Below, piece after piece: positions 25,855-33,988 of a DNA stretch of 33,988 bases. The notes below the pieces were generated by a model. The model was given only the letters and a program-made list of their open reading frames with translations. It was not told where the DNA came from and searched no databases. The translations under genes were made by a program, and so were the position numbers. Each line of letters begins with the position of its first letter. The first letter of the stretch is position 1. This DNA comes from an uncultured Lysobacterales bacterium (lineage in GTDB: Bacteria; Pseudomonadota; Gammaproteobacteria; Xanthomonadales; SZUA-36), in contig CALDVW010000100.1 in NCBI GenBank assembly GCA_937924405.1, positions 1-33,988 of the forward strand. The letters run 5' to 3'.

Positions 25855-26958
25855 TCAGGTCCTTTGCATTTGCTCACGGAGCCTTTCACTTCTCCGCGTG
25901 CGGTCCAATACTTTACCGACCAGTTGCCCGCAGGCGGCATCGATGTCCTCACCCCGGGTCTTTCGTACCGTGGCGATCAGCCCACCCGCCATGACAATTT
26001 CCTGGAATTTACGGATACGGGATTCGGGGGAGCAACGGTACTTCGTTCCGGGAAACGGATTGAAAGGAATCAGGTTCAACTTGCTGGGTTGCCTCCTGAG
26101 CAGCTTGACCAGTGACCTGGCGTGCTCGGGATGGTCGTTCACACCATCTATCAGCGTGTATTCAAACGTTACGGATCGTTTGTGCTTATCAGATACATAA
26201 TCGGCGCAGCTGCGCATCAATTCCCTGATGGGGTATTTGCGATTCAATGGCACCAGGGTTTCGCGCAGTGAATCTTCAGGCGCGTGCAATGATACTGCCA
26301 GGGCTACATCTATTGTCTCGCGCAACCGGTCAATGCCGGGAACCAGTCCGGCGGTCGATAACGTAACGCGCCTGGCAGCCAGGCCAAATCCCAGGTCATC
26401 CCGCAACAGCGACAGGGCCCCGACCACCGCATCGAAGTTCAGTAGCGGCTCACCCATCCCCATCAGTACCACATTGGTTATGCGCCGCTTGCCATTGCGC
26501 TCATGACCCAGAGCGCGGGCTGCAAGCCAGACCTGGCCAATGATCTCGCCGGTCGATAGGTTACGGCTAAAGCCCTGAGCTCCGGTGGAGCAAAACGTGC
26601 AATTGAGGGCGCAGCCCACCTGCGAAGAAATGCAAAGCGTGCCACGGTTGGGTTCGGGAATGAACACGGTCTCGACAGCGTTACCGCCGCCAAAACCCAT
26701 CAGCCATTTACTGGTGCCATCCCGGGAAACCTGTTCTTTCAATATTTTTGGAGGGTCAATTTCCGCCAGGCGCTGCAACTTCTGACGCAACTCCAGACTG
26801 AGGTTGCTCATTTCGTCAAAGTCAGTAACGCCCTGGTGATATATCCATTTGAGAACCTGCTGGGCCCGAAAAGACTTTTCGCCGATCGATTCGAAGAAGG
26901 CCCGCATCCGGACCTGGTCCAGGTCTAATAGATTGATGCGAGTCTCCGTTACACTCAT
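25855..26958 (-). CDS. rlmN: Dual-specificity 23S rRNA (A2503) / tRNA (A37) C2-methyltransferase RlmN
   Basis: Radical-SAM enzyme that methylates A2503 of 23S rRNA and A37 of some tRNAs. The 367-residue product has the cluster cysteines C116, C120 and C123 in [11 protein letters not shown], the methyl-accepting pair Cys109 and Cys343, and [13 protein letters not shown] for SAM binding. The start is ATG 26958. A 52-base gap separates it from ndk upstream. Confidence 0.97.
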   Translation of the reverse strand: MSVTETRINLLDLDQVRMRAFFESIGEKSFRAQQVLKWIYHQGVTDFDEMSNLSLELRQKLQRLAEIDPPKILKEQVSRDGTSKWLMGFGGGNAVETVFIPEPNRGTLCISSQVGCALNCTFCSTGAQGFSRNLSTGEIIGQVWLAARALGHERNGKRRITNVVLMGMGEPLLNFDAVVGALSLLRDDLGFGLAARRVTLSTAGLVPGIDRLRETIDVALAVSLHAPEDSLRETLVPLNRKYPIRELMRSCADYVSDKHKRSVTFEYTLIDGVNDHPEHARSLVKLLRRQPSKLNLIPFNPFPGTKYRCSPESRIRKFQEIVMAGGLIATVRKTRGEDIDAACGQLVGKVLDRTRRSERLREQMQRT

Positions 26959-26963
26959 CAGGC

Positions 26964-26976
26964 GAGTCTCACGTGC
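26964..26976 (-). repeat. 13-bp repeat matching 13570-13582
   Basis: The minus strand reads GCACGTGAGACTC, identical to 13570-13582 on the plus strand. It lies in the ndk-rlmN gap and shares the GAGACTC core with the copies at 13649 and 16979. Confidence 0.5.
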
Positions 26977-27010
26977 TGCGGTATTTATTCATATCAGGCT
27001 GGCCGCATCG

Positions 27011-27436
27011 TTACCTGGAACAGATATCGGATTCAGTAAAAAAGCAGGCGATTTCGACAGCCGCGGTTTCCGGGGCGTCAGAACCGTGGACCGCGTTGGC
27101 ATCGATGCTCTGTGCAAAATCGGCCCTGATCGTTCCGGGTGCTGCTTCCTGCGGATTGGTTGCCCCCATCAGCTCGCGGTTCAGTGAAATTGCATTTTCA
27201 CCTTCCAAAACCTGGATCATAACCGGCCCTGAAGTCATGAAACCCACCAGGTCGGCATAAAAGGGGCGTTCGCGGTGAACCATGTAAAATTCTTCGGCAT
27301 CAGCCTGGGAAAGTCGCTTCATTCTGGCGGCGACAATTTTCAGACCGGCGCGCTCAAAACGGCTGTAGATTTCTCCGATGACATCTTTAGCCACTGCATC
27401 GGGTTTTATAATGGAAAGTGTTCTCTCGACAGGCAC
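27011..27436 (-). CDS. ndk: Nucleoside diphosphate kinase
   Basis: Balances nucleotide pools by moving the terminal phosphate from ATP to NDPs through a phospho-histidine. The 141-residue product has [10 protein letters not shown] at the N-terminus and the active-site His117 in NAVHGSDA. Length is typical for bacterial Ndk. The start is GTG 27436 with AAGGAG at 8 bases. It heads the rlmN-pilW-rodZ-hisS series. Confidence 0.98.
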   Translation of the reverse strand: MPVERTLSIIKPDAVAKDVIGEIYSRFERAGLKIVAARMKRLSQADAEEFYMVHRERPFYADLVGFMTSGPVMIQVLEGENAISLNRELMGATNPQEAAPGTIRADFAQSIDANAVHGSDAPETAAVEIACFFTESDICSR

Positions 27437-27470
27437 TTATGAACTCCTTATAACTATCTAATTTATAATA

Positions 27471-27493
27471 AAAATCCCGCAAGCGGGAATTTT
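27471..27493. terminator. GC hairpin with A/T flanks between ndk and fadE
   Basis: Arms TCCCGC (27475-27480) and GCGGGA (27483-27488) enclose a 2-base loop, flanked by AAAAA on the left and ATTTT on the right. On the minus strand the stem is followed by TTTTTATTATAAATT, a classical intrinsic-terminator pattern, but it lies upstream of ndk rather than after a visible gene. It could equally be an operator or a leader structure. The rest of 27437-27608 holds no gene that I can recognise. Confidence 0.5.
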
Positions 27494-27608
27494 CCTATTT
27501 TTCGTTTATATATCCCACTGATTCTACGGCCTGAAGCCCCGTGGTGCAATCGGGCGAAGAGCCCTTCTTGACCCCCACTTCCCGTCAAACATATGATGGC
27601 TGACATTG

Positions 27609-30080
27609 ATGGAAATACTCTATTTTCTCATCCTGGTTCTCACCGTTCTCCTCCTGGCCTACAACCGGGTTCCTTTGTTGATTTCCATGGCCATCATGGT
27701 CGGCCTGACGGTGGCGTGGACCGAACTGCGGCACCTGTTTTACGTGCCCAGCTGGTTCAGGTTCGCCAACGGTATAGTGGCCGTCACCCTGATGGGATTC
27801 TCCATTACCCCGCTGCGGCGCCTGCTGATCAGTGACCGGCTGTATGGCTGGTTCCGCAAGGCATTGCCGAAATTGTCCGAAACGGAACAGGAAGCACTCG
27901 ATGCGGGGACCGTTTGGTGGGAAGCCGAAATATTCTCCGGTCGCCCACGCTGGAAAAACCTGCTGAAAGTTCCGGCTCCATCGTTGACCGAAAAAGAGCA
28001 GGCTTTCCTCGACGGGCCGGTTGAAGAGCTCTGCCGCATGGCGGACGACTGGGAGATTTGCGACCGGCATCGCAGGCTGCCCGATGAAATCTGGGATTTC
28101 ATCAGTGAGCACCGCATGTTCGGCATGATTATCCCCGCAGAGTTCGGCGGCCTGGAATTTTCTGCGCAGGCCAACTCGGCTGTCGTGATGAAACTCGCCA
28201 GCCGTAACATTACGACGGCGATCACCGTTATGGTCCCCAACTCGCTGGGTCCCGGTGAACTGCTGCTTCACTATGGAACAGCGAAACAGAAAAAGTATTA
28301 TCTGCCCCGGCTGGCAAAAGGAGAGGAAATACCCTGCTTTGCACTGACCTCGCCCGTGGCCGGATCCGATGCGGCCGGCATGAGTGACGTCGGCATAGTC
28401 TGTGAAGGTGATTTCAATGGCAAGCGTGTCCTGGGACTGAGATTGACCTGGAATAAGCGTTACATCACCCTGGCGCCGGTTGCCACTTTGCTGGGCCTGG
28501 CATTCCGGGCCATGGATCCGGACGGCTTGCTGGGAGACAGGAAAGACCTTGGTATAACCTGTGCACTGATACCCGCTGACACCGCCGGCGTCGAAATCGG
28601 AAAGCGTCATATGCCGGTAGGCGCCGTTTTCATGAACGGTCCAACCCGGGGCGAAGACGTGTTCATCCCGATGGACTGGGTTATCGGCGGGCAGGAACGC
28701 ATTGGCCAGGGCTGGCGGATGCTCATGCAAAGCCTGGCGGCGGGCCGGTCTGTTTCGCTGCCCGCACTGGGAACCGCCGGTGGCAAAATGGCTGCACTGC
28801 TGTCCGGCGCCTATGCCCGTATCCGAAAACAATTCGCCATTCCCATAGGTAAGTTTGAAGGAATAGAAGAGCCCCTGGCGCGAATAGGCGGCCGCAGTTA
28901 CCGCATGGACGCAGCCCGGCTGTTGACCCTTGTCGCACTGGACCAGGGCGAGCGGCCCGGCGTGCTGTCGGCGATTCTCAAATACCAACTCACAGAAGGA
29001 AACCGCCATTGCATCAATGACGCCATGGACATACACGGTGGCAAGGGCATTATCACCGGGCCGAGTAACTACCTGGCGCATGCTTACCAGGCCCTGCCCA
29101 TCGCAATTACCGTGGAAGGCGCTAATATCCTGACCCGTTCCCTGATCATTTTTGGCCAGGGGGCCATCCGCGCCCATCCCTGGTTGCTGAAGGAAATGAA
29201 CGCGGCGCGCAATCCAAAGCAGGAAGCCCGCAAAGATTTTGACAAAGCCTTTTTTTCACATGTAGGCCACAACATCAGCAACATGGTTCGATCGCTGTTA
29301 TTGGGCCTGACCGGGGGTCTGGCTACCCATTCACCAATCCGCGGCCCTACAGCCTACTATTTCCGCCAGGTCACGCGAATGAGTGCAGCATTCAGTTTTA
29401 CTGCTGACCTGGTGCTGGTCATGCTCGGCGGAAAATTCAAATTCAGGGAGAAACTGTCCGGCAGGTTGGCTGATGCCCTGATCCACCTGTACATGTGCTG
29501 TGCTGTTCTCAAACGATTCGAGGACGACGGACGCCCGGAAGAAGACCTGCCCCTGCTCTGCTGGGCGCTGGAAGACAGCCTCTGCATCATCCAGGAAAGC
29601 CTGAAGGGCGTGCTCGACAATTTTCCAGTCCCCGGAATCGGGCGGTTGGTGAAATGGGTCATTTTCCCATTCGGCCTGCCTTATTCAAAGCCTTCCGATA
29701 GTACTGGTAAGGACGTTGCTCAAATCCTGCTGTCTGAAAATGAAAGCCGTGACCGCCTGGTATCGGGGGTATATATCTCAGACCAGGATGACGCCAGCGG
29801 CCGGGTTCATACCGCCTTCCACCTGGTGTTGACATCCACCAATGCCGAGAGCGCCATACAAAATGCACTGAAAGAACCGGTAACGTATGAAAATTACCGG
29901 AAGCTGGTTCAAAAAGCCGTTGAAACCGGGGTCATCACTGAAGAGCAGGCTACCACGGTCAAACTGGCCCAGGAGGCCACATGGGCGGTCATCAATGTGG
30001 ATGATTTTACCCGCGGGGAGATCGAAGGCTTCGAAGAACCTGCCTTCAGGCCCGCGGCAAACAGCGAACTGCCGTCTTAA
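27609..30080 (+). CDS. fadE: Acyl-CoA dehydrogenase FadE
   Basis: FAD enzyme for the first beta-oxidation step, oxidising acyl-CoA to trans-2-enoyl-CoA. It is a membrane-anchored gammaproteobacterial type. The 823-residue product starts with hydrophobic helices (about 4-22 and 23-60), then EQAFLDGPVEELCRMADDW, EFGGLEFSAQANS, IPCFALTSPVAGSDAAG, RLTWNKRYITLAPVATLLGLA, VEGANILTRSLIIFGQGAIR and a long C-terminal domain ending INVDDFTRGEIE. Length agrees with E. coli FadE (814). No clear Shine-Dalgarno precedes ATG 27609 or the adjacent TTG 27606. It ends 5 bases from the convergent patatin gene. Confidence 0.95.
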   Translation: MEILYFLILVLTVLLLAYNRVPLLISMAIMVGLTVAWTELRHLFYVPSWFRFANGIVAVTLMGFSITPLRRLLISDRLYGWFRKALPKLSETEQEALDAGTVWWEAEIFSGRPRWKNLLKVPAPSLTEKEQAFLDGPVEELCRMADDWEICDRHRRLPDEIWDFISEHRMFGMIIPAEFGGLEFSAQANSAVVMKLASRNITTAITVMVPNSLGPGELLLHYGTAKQKKYYLPRLAKGEEIPCFALTSPVAGSDAAGMSDVGIVCEGDFNGKRVLGLRLTWNKRYITLAPVATLLGLAFRAMDPDGLLGDRKDLGITCALIPADTAGVEIGKRHMPVGAVFMNGPTRGEDVFIPMDWVIGGQERIGQGWRMLMQSLAAGRSVSLPALGTAGGKMAALLSGAYARIRKQFAIPIGKFEGIEEPLARIGGRSYRMDAARLLTLVALDQGERPGVLSAILKYQLTEGNRHCINDAMDIHGGKGIITGPSNYLAHAYQALPIAITVEGANILTRSLIIFGQGAIRAHPWLLKEMNAARNPKQEARKDFDKAFFSHVGHNISNMVRSLLLGLTGGLATHSPIRGPTAYYFRQVTRMSAAFSFTADLVLVMLGGKFKFREKLSGRLADALIHLYMCCAVLKRFEDDGRPEEDLPLLCWALEDSLCIIQESLKGVLDNFPVPGIGRLVKWVIFPFGLPYSKPSDSTGKDVAQILLSENESRDRLVSGVYISDQDDASGRVHTAFHLVLTSTNAESAIQNALKEPVTYENYRKLVQKAVETGVITEEQATTVKLAQEATWAVINVDDFTRGEIEGFEEPAFRPAANSELPS

Positions 30081-30085
30081 GCAAA

Positions 30086-31201
30086 TCAAGAAGACAGAAA
30101 TTCCATTATTTCGCTGCGCTGGCGCATTCCGTCCTCGTATCCGAGGCTGATCAGTTCCTGGCAATACGCTGATTCGAATAGCAGGTAGCTGGCCATTCGC
30201 CAGTCCCTGCCCCAACCGCCGAGCGCACGCAACAGGGTGCGAACTGCCCGTGGAATGTCGTCCATATGTTCGTGAGTGACCTCGCGCAAATCACGGCTGG
30301 GACGGATCACGAGGGGTGCAATTTGCCTGAGGCCGCTTTCCTTTAACTTTTCCTCGCTTAACAGGCCGATCGTCCGGTTGACCCGATCCAGGCGTTTCAG
30401 GTCGGCATTGAGCGTGTCCATGAAAATGGTGTCGAGCAAATAGCCGCCAATCTCACCCAGTGACGGATAAGGCACCGGATCCTCCGGCGGGGGGTCGGGC
30501 TTTTCATCCCGGGTGGTTATGACCACAACGCGGTCGGCACCCAGGTGGATGGCCGGACTGAGGGGTGCCAGCATCCTCATGCCGCCGTCACCGAAGTATT
30601 CATTACCGATGCGTTCCGCCGGAAACAGTAATGGCAGAGCAGCCGAAGCCAGGAGATGACTGACATCAATATCAGTCCGCTGGCCGTGCCGGCGGGCCCT
30701 GCTCCAGGGCTCAATATCCATCGAGGCCTGGAAAAAGCTGATTGCAGCGGCACAAGTGTAGCCGGACGCAGTTATACTGAGCCCGCGCAAGTCACCCCTC
30801 TCGATTGCGGTACGGATCCCGTTCAGCTTGAGCGATTGGTCCAGAAACTGACGCAGGGGCGTATTGTCCAGCAGCGACTTGGGGTGGGTAACCAGTTGCC
30901 CGCCCAACGACAGCGATAGAGCCCAGCGTAATCCGGATTTAAAAACTGTCCAGGGGTCAGTGCGATAAACCCTGGCGCAAAACATCGTCGACCAGAAGTT
31001 TTCCAGCCGTTCAACTCCCGTTTCAAATTCATGCGCATGGCTGGCAAGCACGACGGCGTTGATTGCCCCCGCGGAAGTTCCGCAGATCACCGGAAAAGGG
31101 TTACCGCCTGGTCCGGCCATTTCACAGATGGCCTTGAGAACACCCACCTGGTATGCACCGCGAGCGCCTCCACCTGGCAAAATCAGGGCTGTGACAGACA
31201 T
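30086..31201 (-). CDS. Patatin-like phospholipase
   Basis: Predicted Ser-Asp dyad lipid acyl hydrolase. The 371-residue product has the oxyanion motif GGGARGAY at 10-17, the nucleophile elbow CGTSAGAIN with Ser43, and Asp205 in YFGDGGMRM. No signal peptide is seen, so it is probably intracellular. It resembles the gammaproteobacterial intracellular patatin family, not secreted ExoU-type toxins. The C-terminal third (after about 290) carries no domain I recognise. Its substrate is unknown. Placement beside fadE would fit release of fatty acids from lipids, but this is inference. Confidence 0.88.
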   Translation of the reverse strand: MSVTALILPGGGARGAYQVGVLKAICEMAGPGGNPFPVICGTSAGAINAVVLASHAHEFETGVERLENFWSTMFCARVYRTDPWTVFKSGLRWALSLSLGGQLVTHPKSLLDNTPLRQFLDQSLKLNGIRTAIERGDLRGLSITASGYTCAAAISFFQASMDIEPWSRARRHGQRTDIDVSHLLASAALPLLFPAERIGNEYFGDGGMRMLAPLSPAIHLGADRVVVITTRDEKPDPPPEDPVPYPSLGEIGGYLLDTIFMDTLNADLKRLDRVNRTIGLLSEEKLKESGLRQIAPLVIRPSRDLREVTHEHMDDIPRAVRTLLRALGGWGRDWRMASYLLFESAYCQELISLGYEDGMRQRSEIMEFLSS

Positions 31202-31234
31202 GCTTCTGAATATACCGGCTTTTCGGACGAATGG

Positions 31235-31240
31235 TATACT
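31235..31240 (+). promoter_or_regulatory. Putative -10 box for the moxR operon
   Basis: TATACT lies 49 bases before the moxR ATG in the 87-base divergent gap. The -35 region is weak. Inverted TATACC and GGTATA hexamers (31211-31216 and 31233-31238) partly overlap it. Confidence 0.3.
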
Positions 31241-31288
31241 TCGTCATCGATTGAGTTTTACCAATTAATGACTACTGGATAAGGGACT

Positions 31289-32245
31289 ATGAACAGTACG
31301 GTCATCCCGGCAAAAGAAAGACCTGAAGGCCGGCATTCGCGCTTGCTGGAAGCAAGGGCTGCGGTCAACAACATTCTACTGGGCAAAGAAGAGCAAGTGG
31401 GGTTGGCATTCTGCTGCCTGCTTTCCCGCGGACACCTGCTCATAGAAGACGTGCCCGGTGTGGGTAAAACCACGCTCGCACACGCCCTGGCCCGGGTGAT
31501 CGGTTCAGATTATCAACGTGTCCAGTTTACCAGCGACCTGTTGCCGGCGGATATCCTGGGGGTTTCGATTTACAAGCGCGAGAAAGACGTTTTCGAACTC
31601 CATCGCGGCCCGATTTTTTCCCAGGTTATTCTGGCGGACGAAGTCAATCGCGCCACACCCAAGACCCAAAGCGCTTTGCTGGAAGGAATGGCCGAAGGCC
31701 AGGTAACCATCGAAAATGACACGCATATCCTTCCCAGCCCTTTTTTCGTCATGGCGACGCAAAACCCGCTGGACCTGGTTGGCACCTACCCTCTTCCCGA
31801 CTCACAACTGGACCGGTTTTTGCTTAGCTTTTCGCTGGGGTATCCGGATCCAGCGGCAGAACGCGAACTGCTGGTAACAGAAGATCGCGCGCGGTTACTC
31901 GACCGAACGCAGTCGATGTTGACGCCTGATGACGTCAAAGCTCTTCAGGATGACTGTGAAAACGTGCATGTCAGTGAAAACCTGCTCGACTATGTACAGG
32001 CCTTGTTGAAGGAAACCCGTGATGAGCGCTGGTTCGAAACCGGTTTGTCGCCTCGCGCCGGAATTGCATTGCTGAGAGCCAGTCGCGCCCTCGCCTTCCT
32101 GGATAATCGGGAATTCGTGACCCCCGAAGATGTCAAGGCCGTTTTTCCAGGCCTCGCCAGACACCGCCTGAGCCCGACCTCGGGCTTCAGCCAGTCTCCC
32201 GAGGAACAGATCCAAAATTTATTGGGCCAGGTCCCCATTCCCTGA
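31289..32245 (+). CDS. MoxR-family AAA+ ATPase
   Basis: Chaperone-like AAA+ ATPase that usually works with von Willebrand or DUF58 partners. The 318-residue product has the Walker A GVGKTT (57-62, within EDVPGVGKTTLA), Walker B ILADEVNRA (113-121), sensor 1 in FFVMATQNP, and the arginine-rich C-terminal lid. AAGGGA precedes the ATG. It is the first gene of a MoxR-DUF58-TgpA operon, a set that recurs in many bacteria. Its substrate is unknown here. Confidence 0.93.
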   Translation: MNSTVIPAKERPEGRHSRLLEARAAVNNILLGKEEQVGLAFCCLLSRGHLLIEDVPGVGKTTLAHALARVIGSDYQRVQFTSDLLPADILGVSIYKREKDVFELHRGPIFSQVILADEVNRATPKTQSALLEGMAEGQVTIENDTHILPSPFFVMATQNPLDLVGTYPLPDSQLDRFLLSFSLGYPDPAAERELLVTEDRARLLDRTQSMLTPDDVKALQDDCENVHVSENLLDYVQALLKETRDERWFETGLSPRAGIALLRASRALAFLDNREFVTPEDVKAVFPGLARHRLSPTSGFSQSPEEQIQNLLGQVPIP

Positions 32246-32271
32246 GCAGATAAATCCAGGGACGGAAAAGA

Positions 32272-33252
32272 ATGAATTCCAGCGTGATCGCCAAAGAGAA
32301 AGCAGGGCTTGGGCAGCGCTTCGATTTCTGGATTCTGGAACGGGTAAGACAGCGCAGGGGTGTGACCCAACTGCCCCTGACTTTCGAATACCGGCACATT
32401 TACGTCATGCCCACCCGTTTTGGTTTCTGGTTCGGGATGCTACTCGCACTAACGGCATTGGGTGGCCTCAATTTCAACAACAACATGGCATTGATGCTGG
32501 GCTTTCTGCTGGCCTCCATCGCCCAGCTGACCACCCTGCTGGCCTACCGCAACCTGGTCGGAATCACCGTCAACTCGATCAGGGCAAAACCAGTGTTTGC
32601 CGGCGACAGCGCCAGGTTCCGGGTGTTGCTCAAAAACACGGAGGGTCGAAACCGTTTTGCCATCCAGGCCGTATCTTCACAAGCAGGCGATTGCACGGAT
32701 ATCCAGGCCGAGAGCCCGGCGCAACTCGCACTCAAACAACCCACCTTTCAGCGCGGCTGGATAAAAATGGATCCCTTCCGCATTGAAAACCGCTATCCTC
32801 TCGGCCTGTTCCGTGCGTGGTCGGTTATTATCCCCGACGCGAGGTGCCTGGTTTATCCGATGCCGGCCCCCAATCCACCGCCTTTGCCGAAAACAGGACA
32901 TGGTGAAATCGGTGCATCGCACAAAGGTGAAGGTGAACATCTTCACGGATTACGCGAGTATCGACCAGGTGATCCATTGCGCAGGATTGCCTGGCGGACC
33001 AGCGCCCGGCATCAGAAACTTTATTCGCGGGAAATGGAATCGCCAATCGAAGAGGCCTGTGAACTCAACTGGTACCTGATGGGCGGCGGCGATACGGAAC
33101 ACAAGCTTTCCATACTGACCGCCTGGCTGCTGCGAGCCGAGCGCCGCCAAATCCCCTATAGCCTGGAAATGCCCGGTGCCGCCTTGCCCGCTGACCTGGG
33201 CGAAGATCATCGCAATGCCTGTCTTGAAATTCTGGCGTTATTCAAGCCATGA
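32272..33252 (+). CDS. DUF58 family membrane protein
   Basis: 326-residue protein with two adjacent N-terminal membrane helices (about 50-66 and 72-91), followed by a beta-rich region and the DUF58 signature EGEHLHGLREYRPGDPLRR with IAWRTSARH next to it. DUF58 proteins are commonly the vWA-like partners encoded next to moxR. It begins with a GGACGGAAAAG ribosome site. Its first residues (MNSSVIAKEK) echo those of the upstream MoxR (MNSTVIPAKE). It ends in ATGA overlap with the next gene. Confidence 0.92.
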   Translation: MNSSVIAKEKAGLGQRFDFWILERVRQRRGVTQLPLTFEYRHIYVMPTRFGFWFGMLLALTALGGLNFNNNMALMLGFLLASIAQLTTLLAYRNLVGITVNSIRAKPVFAGDSARFRVLLKNTEGRNRFAIQAVSSQAGDCTDIQAESPAQLALKQPTFQRGWIKMDPFRIENRYPLGLFRAWSVIIPDARCLVYPMPAPNPPPLPKTGHGEIGASHKGEGEHLHGLREYRPGDPLRRIAWRTSARHQKLYSREMESPIEEACELNWYLMGGGDTEHKLSILTAWLLRAERRQIPYSLEMPGAALPADLGEDHRNACLEILALFKP

Positions 33253-33988
33253 TCGAACCGTCACGTAAAGCCATGCTGTGGGTTATTGCCACATTGACGG
33301 TGGCAATGCTTCCTCAACTCCCGCGCATGCCGGCGCCGGTCATTCTGGCCGCATTGTTGCCATTGGCCTGGAGAATCGGTTCTGAATTCAGGCATTGGAA
33401 ACCTTTGCCTGCGCTGATCCGGCACGGCCTGACAGCACTGGCACTGGCCGCCTTGTTTATTTCTTACGGCGACCTTTCCGGCCGCAGGGCTGCAGTCAGC
33501 CTGTTGACCGTCATGCTGGCGCTGAAAATGATTGAATGCTACAAAATCCGGGATGCCCGTTTTGTGGTGTGTTTCAGCCTGTTTTTGTGCACTACCCAGT
33601 TCCTTTTCACACAAGGCGTCATCATGCCGGTATACAGCGCTGCCACGGTGATCCTGGCCTTGATCACGCTCACGCAATTACAGCGGGCAGAGGCCTGGGA
33701 TAACGAGGGCGAGCCCCCGGTCATTAAGGCCTCCCTGTTTTCAGAAGTCAGTTTCAGCATCCGCTTGCTGGCGCTGGCCATTCCCGTAGGCCTGGCTTTG
33801 TTCCTGCTTTTCCCGCGCCTGACGAGTCCACTGTGGGGTATTCCGGACACTACCCTGGACTCCAAAAGCGGTCTCTCCGACTCGATGTCGCCCGGTAGCA
33901 TACAAAGCCTTTTCATGGATGACAGCCCGGCATTCCGCGCACAGTTCGCAGGCCCCATCCCTGCCCAGGATCTGCTTTATTGGCGCGG
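33249..33988 (+). CDS. TgpA-like transglutaminase-domain membrane protein (partial, 5' part)
   Basis: The first 246 codons are present and the gene runs off the window edge. The N-terminal part has a series of hydrophobic helices (about 10-22, 29-42, 58-73, 85-95, 104-118, 124-142, 172-189), then FPRLTSPLWGIPDTTLDSK and LSDSMSPGSIQSL, the signature of the DUF3488/TgpA family, and the lead-in to the periplasmic part. In Pseudomonas TgpA is a membrane transglutaminase. The catalytic Cys-His-Asp domain is expected further right and cannot be checked. ATG 33249 overlaps the DUF58 stop as ATGA. Confidence 0.88.
   Translation, partial: MIEPSRKAMLWVIATLTVAMLPQLPRMPAPVILAALLPLAWRIGSEFRHWKPLPALIRHGLTALALAALFISYGDLSGRRAAVSLLTVMLALKMIECYKIRDARFVVCFSLFLCTTQFLFTQGVIMPVYSAATVILALITLTQLQRAEAWDNEGEPPVIKASLFSEVSFSIRLLALAIPVGLALFLLFPRLTSPLWGIPDTTLDSKSGLSDSMSPGSIQSLFMDDSPAFRAQFAGPIPAQDLLYWR

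Noticed and set aside
27585-29177. A 530-codon open frame antisense to fadE
   Set aside because: It mirrors the high-GC third-position bias of fadE on the other strand, shows no domain I recognise, and fadE itself is unmistakable.
31211-31238. TATACC/GGTATA inverted hexamers as an operator upstream of moxR
   Set aside because: Six-base arms with 16-base spacing in A/T-rich promoter DNA are easily chance, and no regulator gene is nearby.
1-33988. CRISPR array, prophage, insertion sequence, tRNA or rRNA
   Set aside because: No regularly spaced direct repeats, transposase or integrase sequence, or cloverleaf was seen. The window is core genome apart from the small repeats reported.

Overview
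This window is a housekeeping stretch of a moderately GC-rich gammaproteobacterial chromosome. The evidence is gene order. It carries the conserved block maf/yceF | yceD-rpmF-plsX-fabH-fabD-fabG-acpP-fabF-pabC-mltG-tmk-holB-pilZ and a second conserved block ndk-rlmN-pilW-rodZ-hisS-yfgM-bamB-der. The type IV pilus genes pilZ and pilW and the thioredoxin-type peroxidase fit a free-living, probably aquatic gammaproteobacterium. I cannot place it more precisely from sequence alone. I see no tRNA, rRNA, CRISPR array, prophage, transposase or recognisable defence or biosynthetic island.

Layout. Bases 1-231 are a non-coding element made of nested inverted repeats. Next come dinB (minus) and a divergent class V aminotransferase (plus). 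From 2775 to 12822 all genes lie on the minus strand and form the fatty-acid/phospholipid synthesis block, read from 12822 down to 2775. It links ribosome proteins (YceD, L32), acyl-phosphate synthesis (PlsX), the FabH/D/G/AcpP/F elongation enzymes, folate (PabC), peptidoglycan (MltG) and DNA synthesis (Tmk, HolB), ending at PilZ. Many neighbours overlap by GTGA or TGATG, so they are probably translationally coupled. From 12890 to 16955 (plus) come maf and a two-gene beta-oxidation operon (fadJ-like and fadI-like). folD (minus) and a glutathione-peroxidase-family gene (plus) diverge at about 17.95 kb. From 18481 to 27436 (minus) come a rhodanese-E1 fusion and the der-to-ndk block. From 27609 onward come fadE (plus), a patatin-like lipase (minus), and a MoxR-DUF58-TgpA operon (plus) that runs off the right edge.

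The most notable observation is that fabF contains an in-frame TAG at 6713-6715. It removes the last 40 residues, including the conserved NSFGFGGTN loop, while the downstream reading frame is perfectly preserved. Other points worth a look are the modular inverted repeats at the left edge, a short 'GAGACTC'-type repeat found in four intergenic positions (with a possible compensatory hairpin change), hairpins on both sides of acpP, a terminator-like hairpin upstream of ndk, the absence of ispG between rodZ and hisS, and an unusually high share of GTG starts. I did not find a convincing undescribed multi-gene system.
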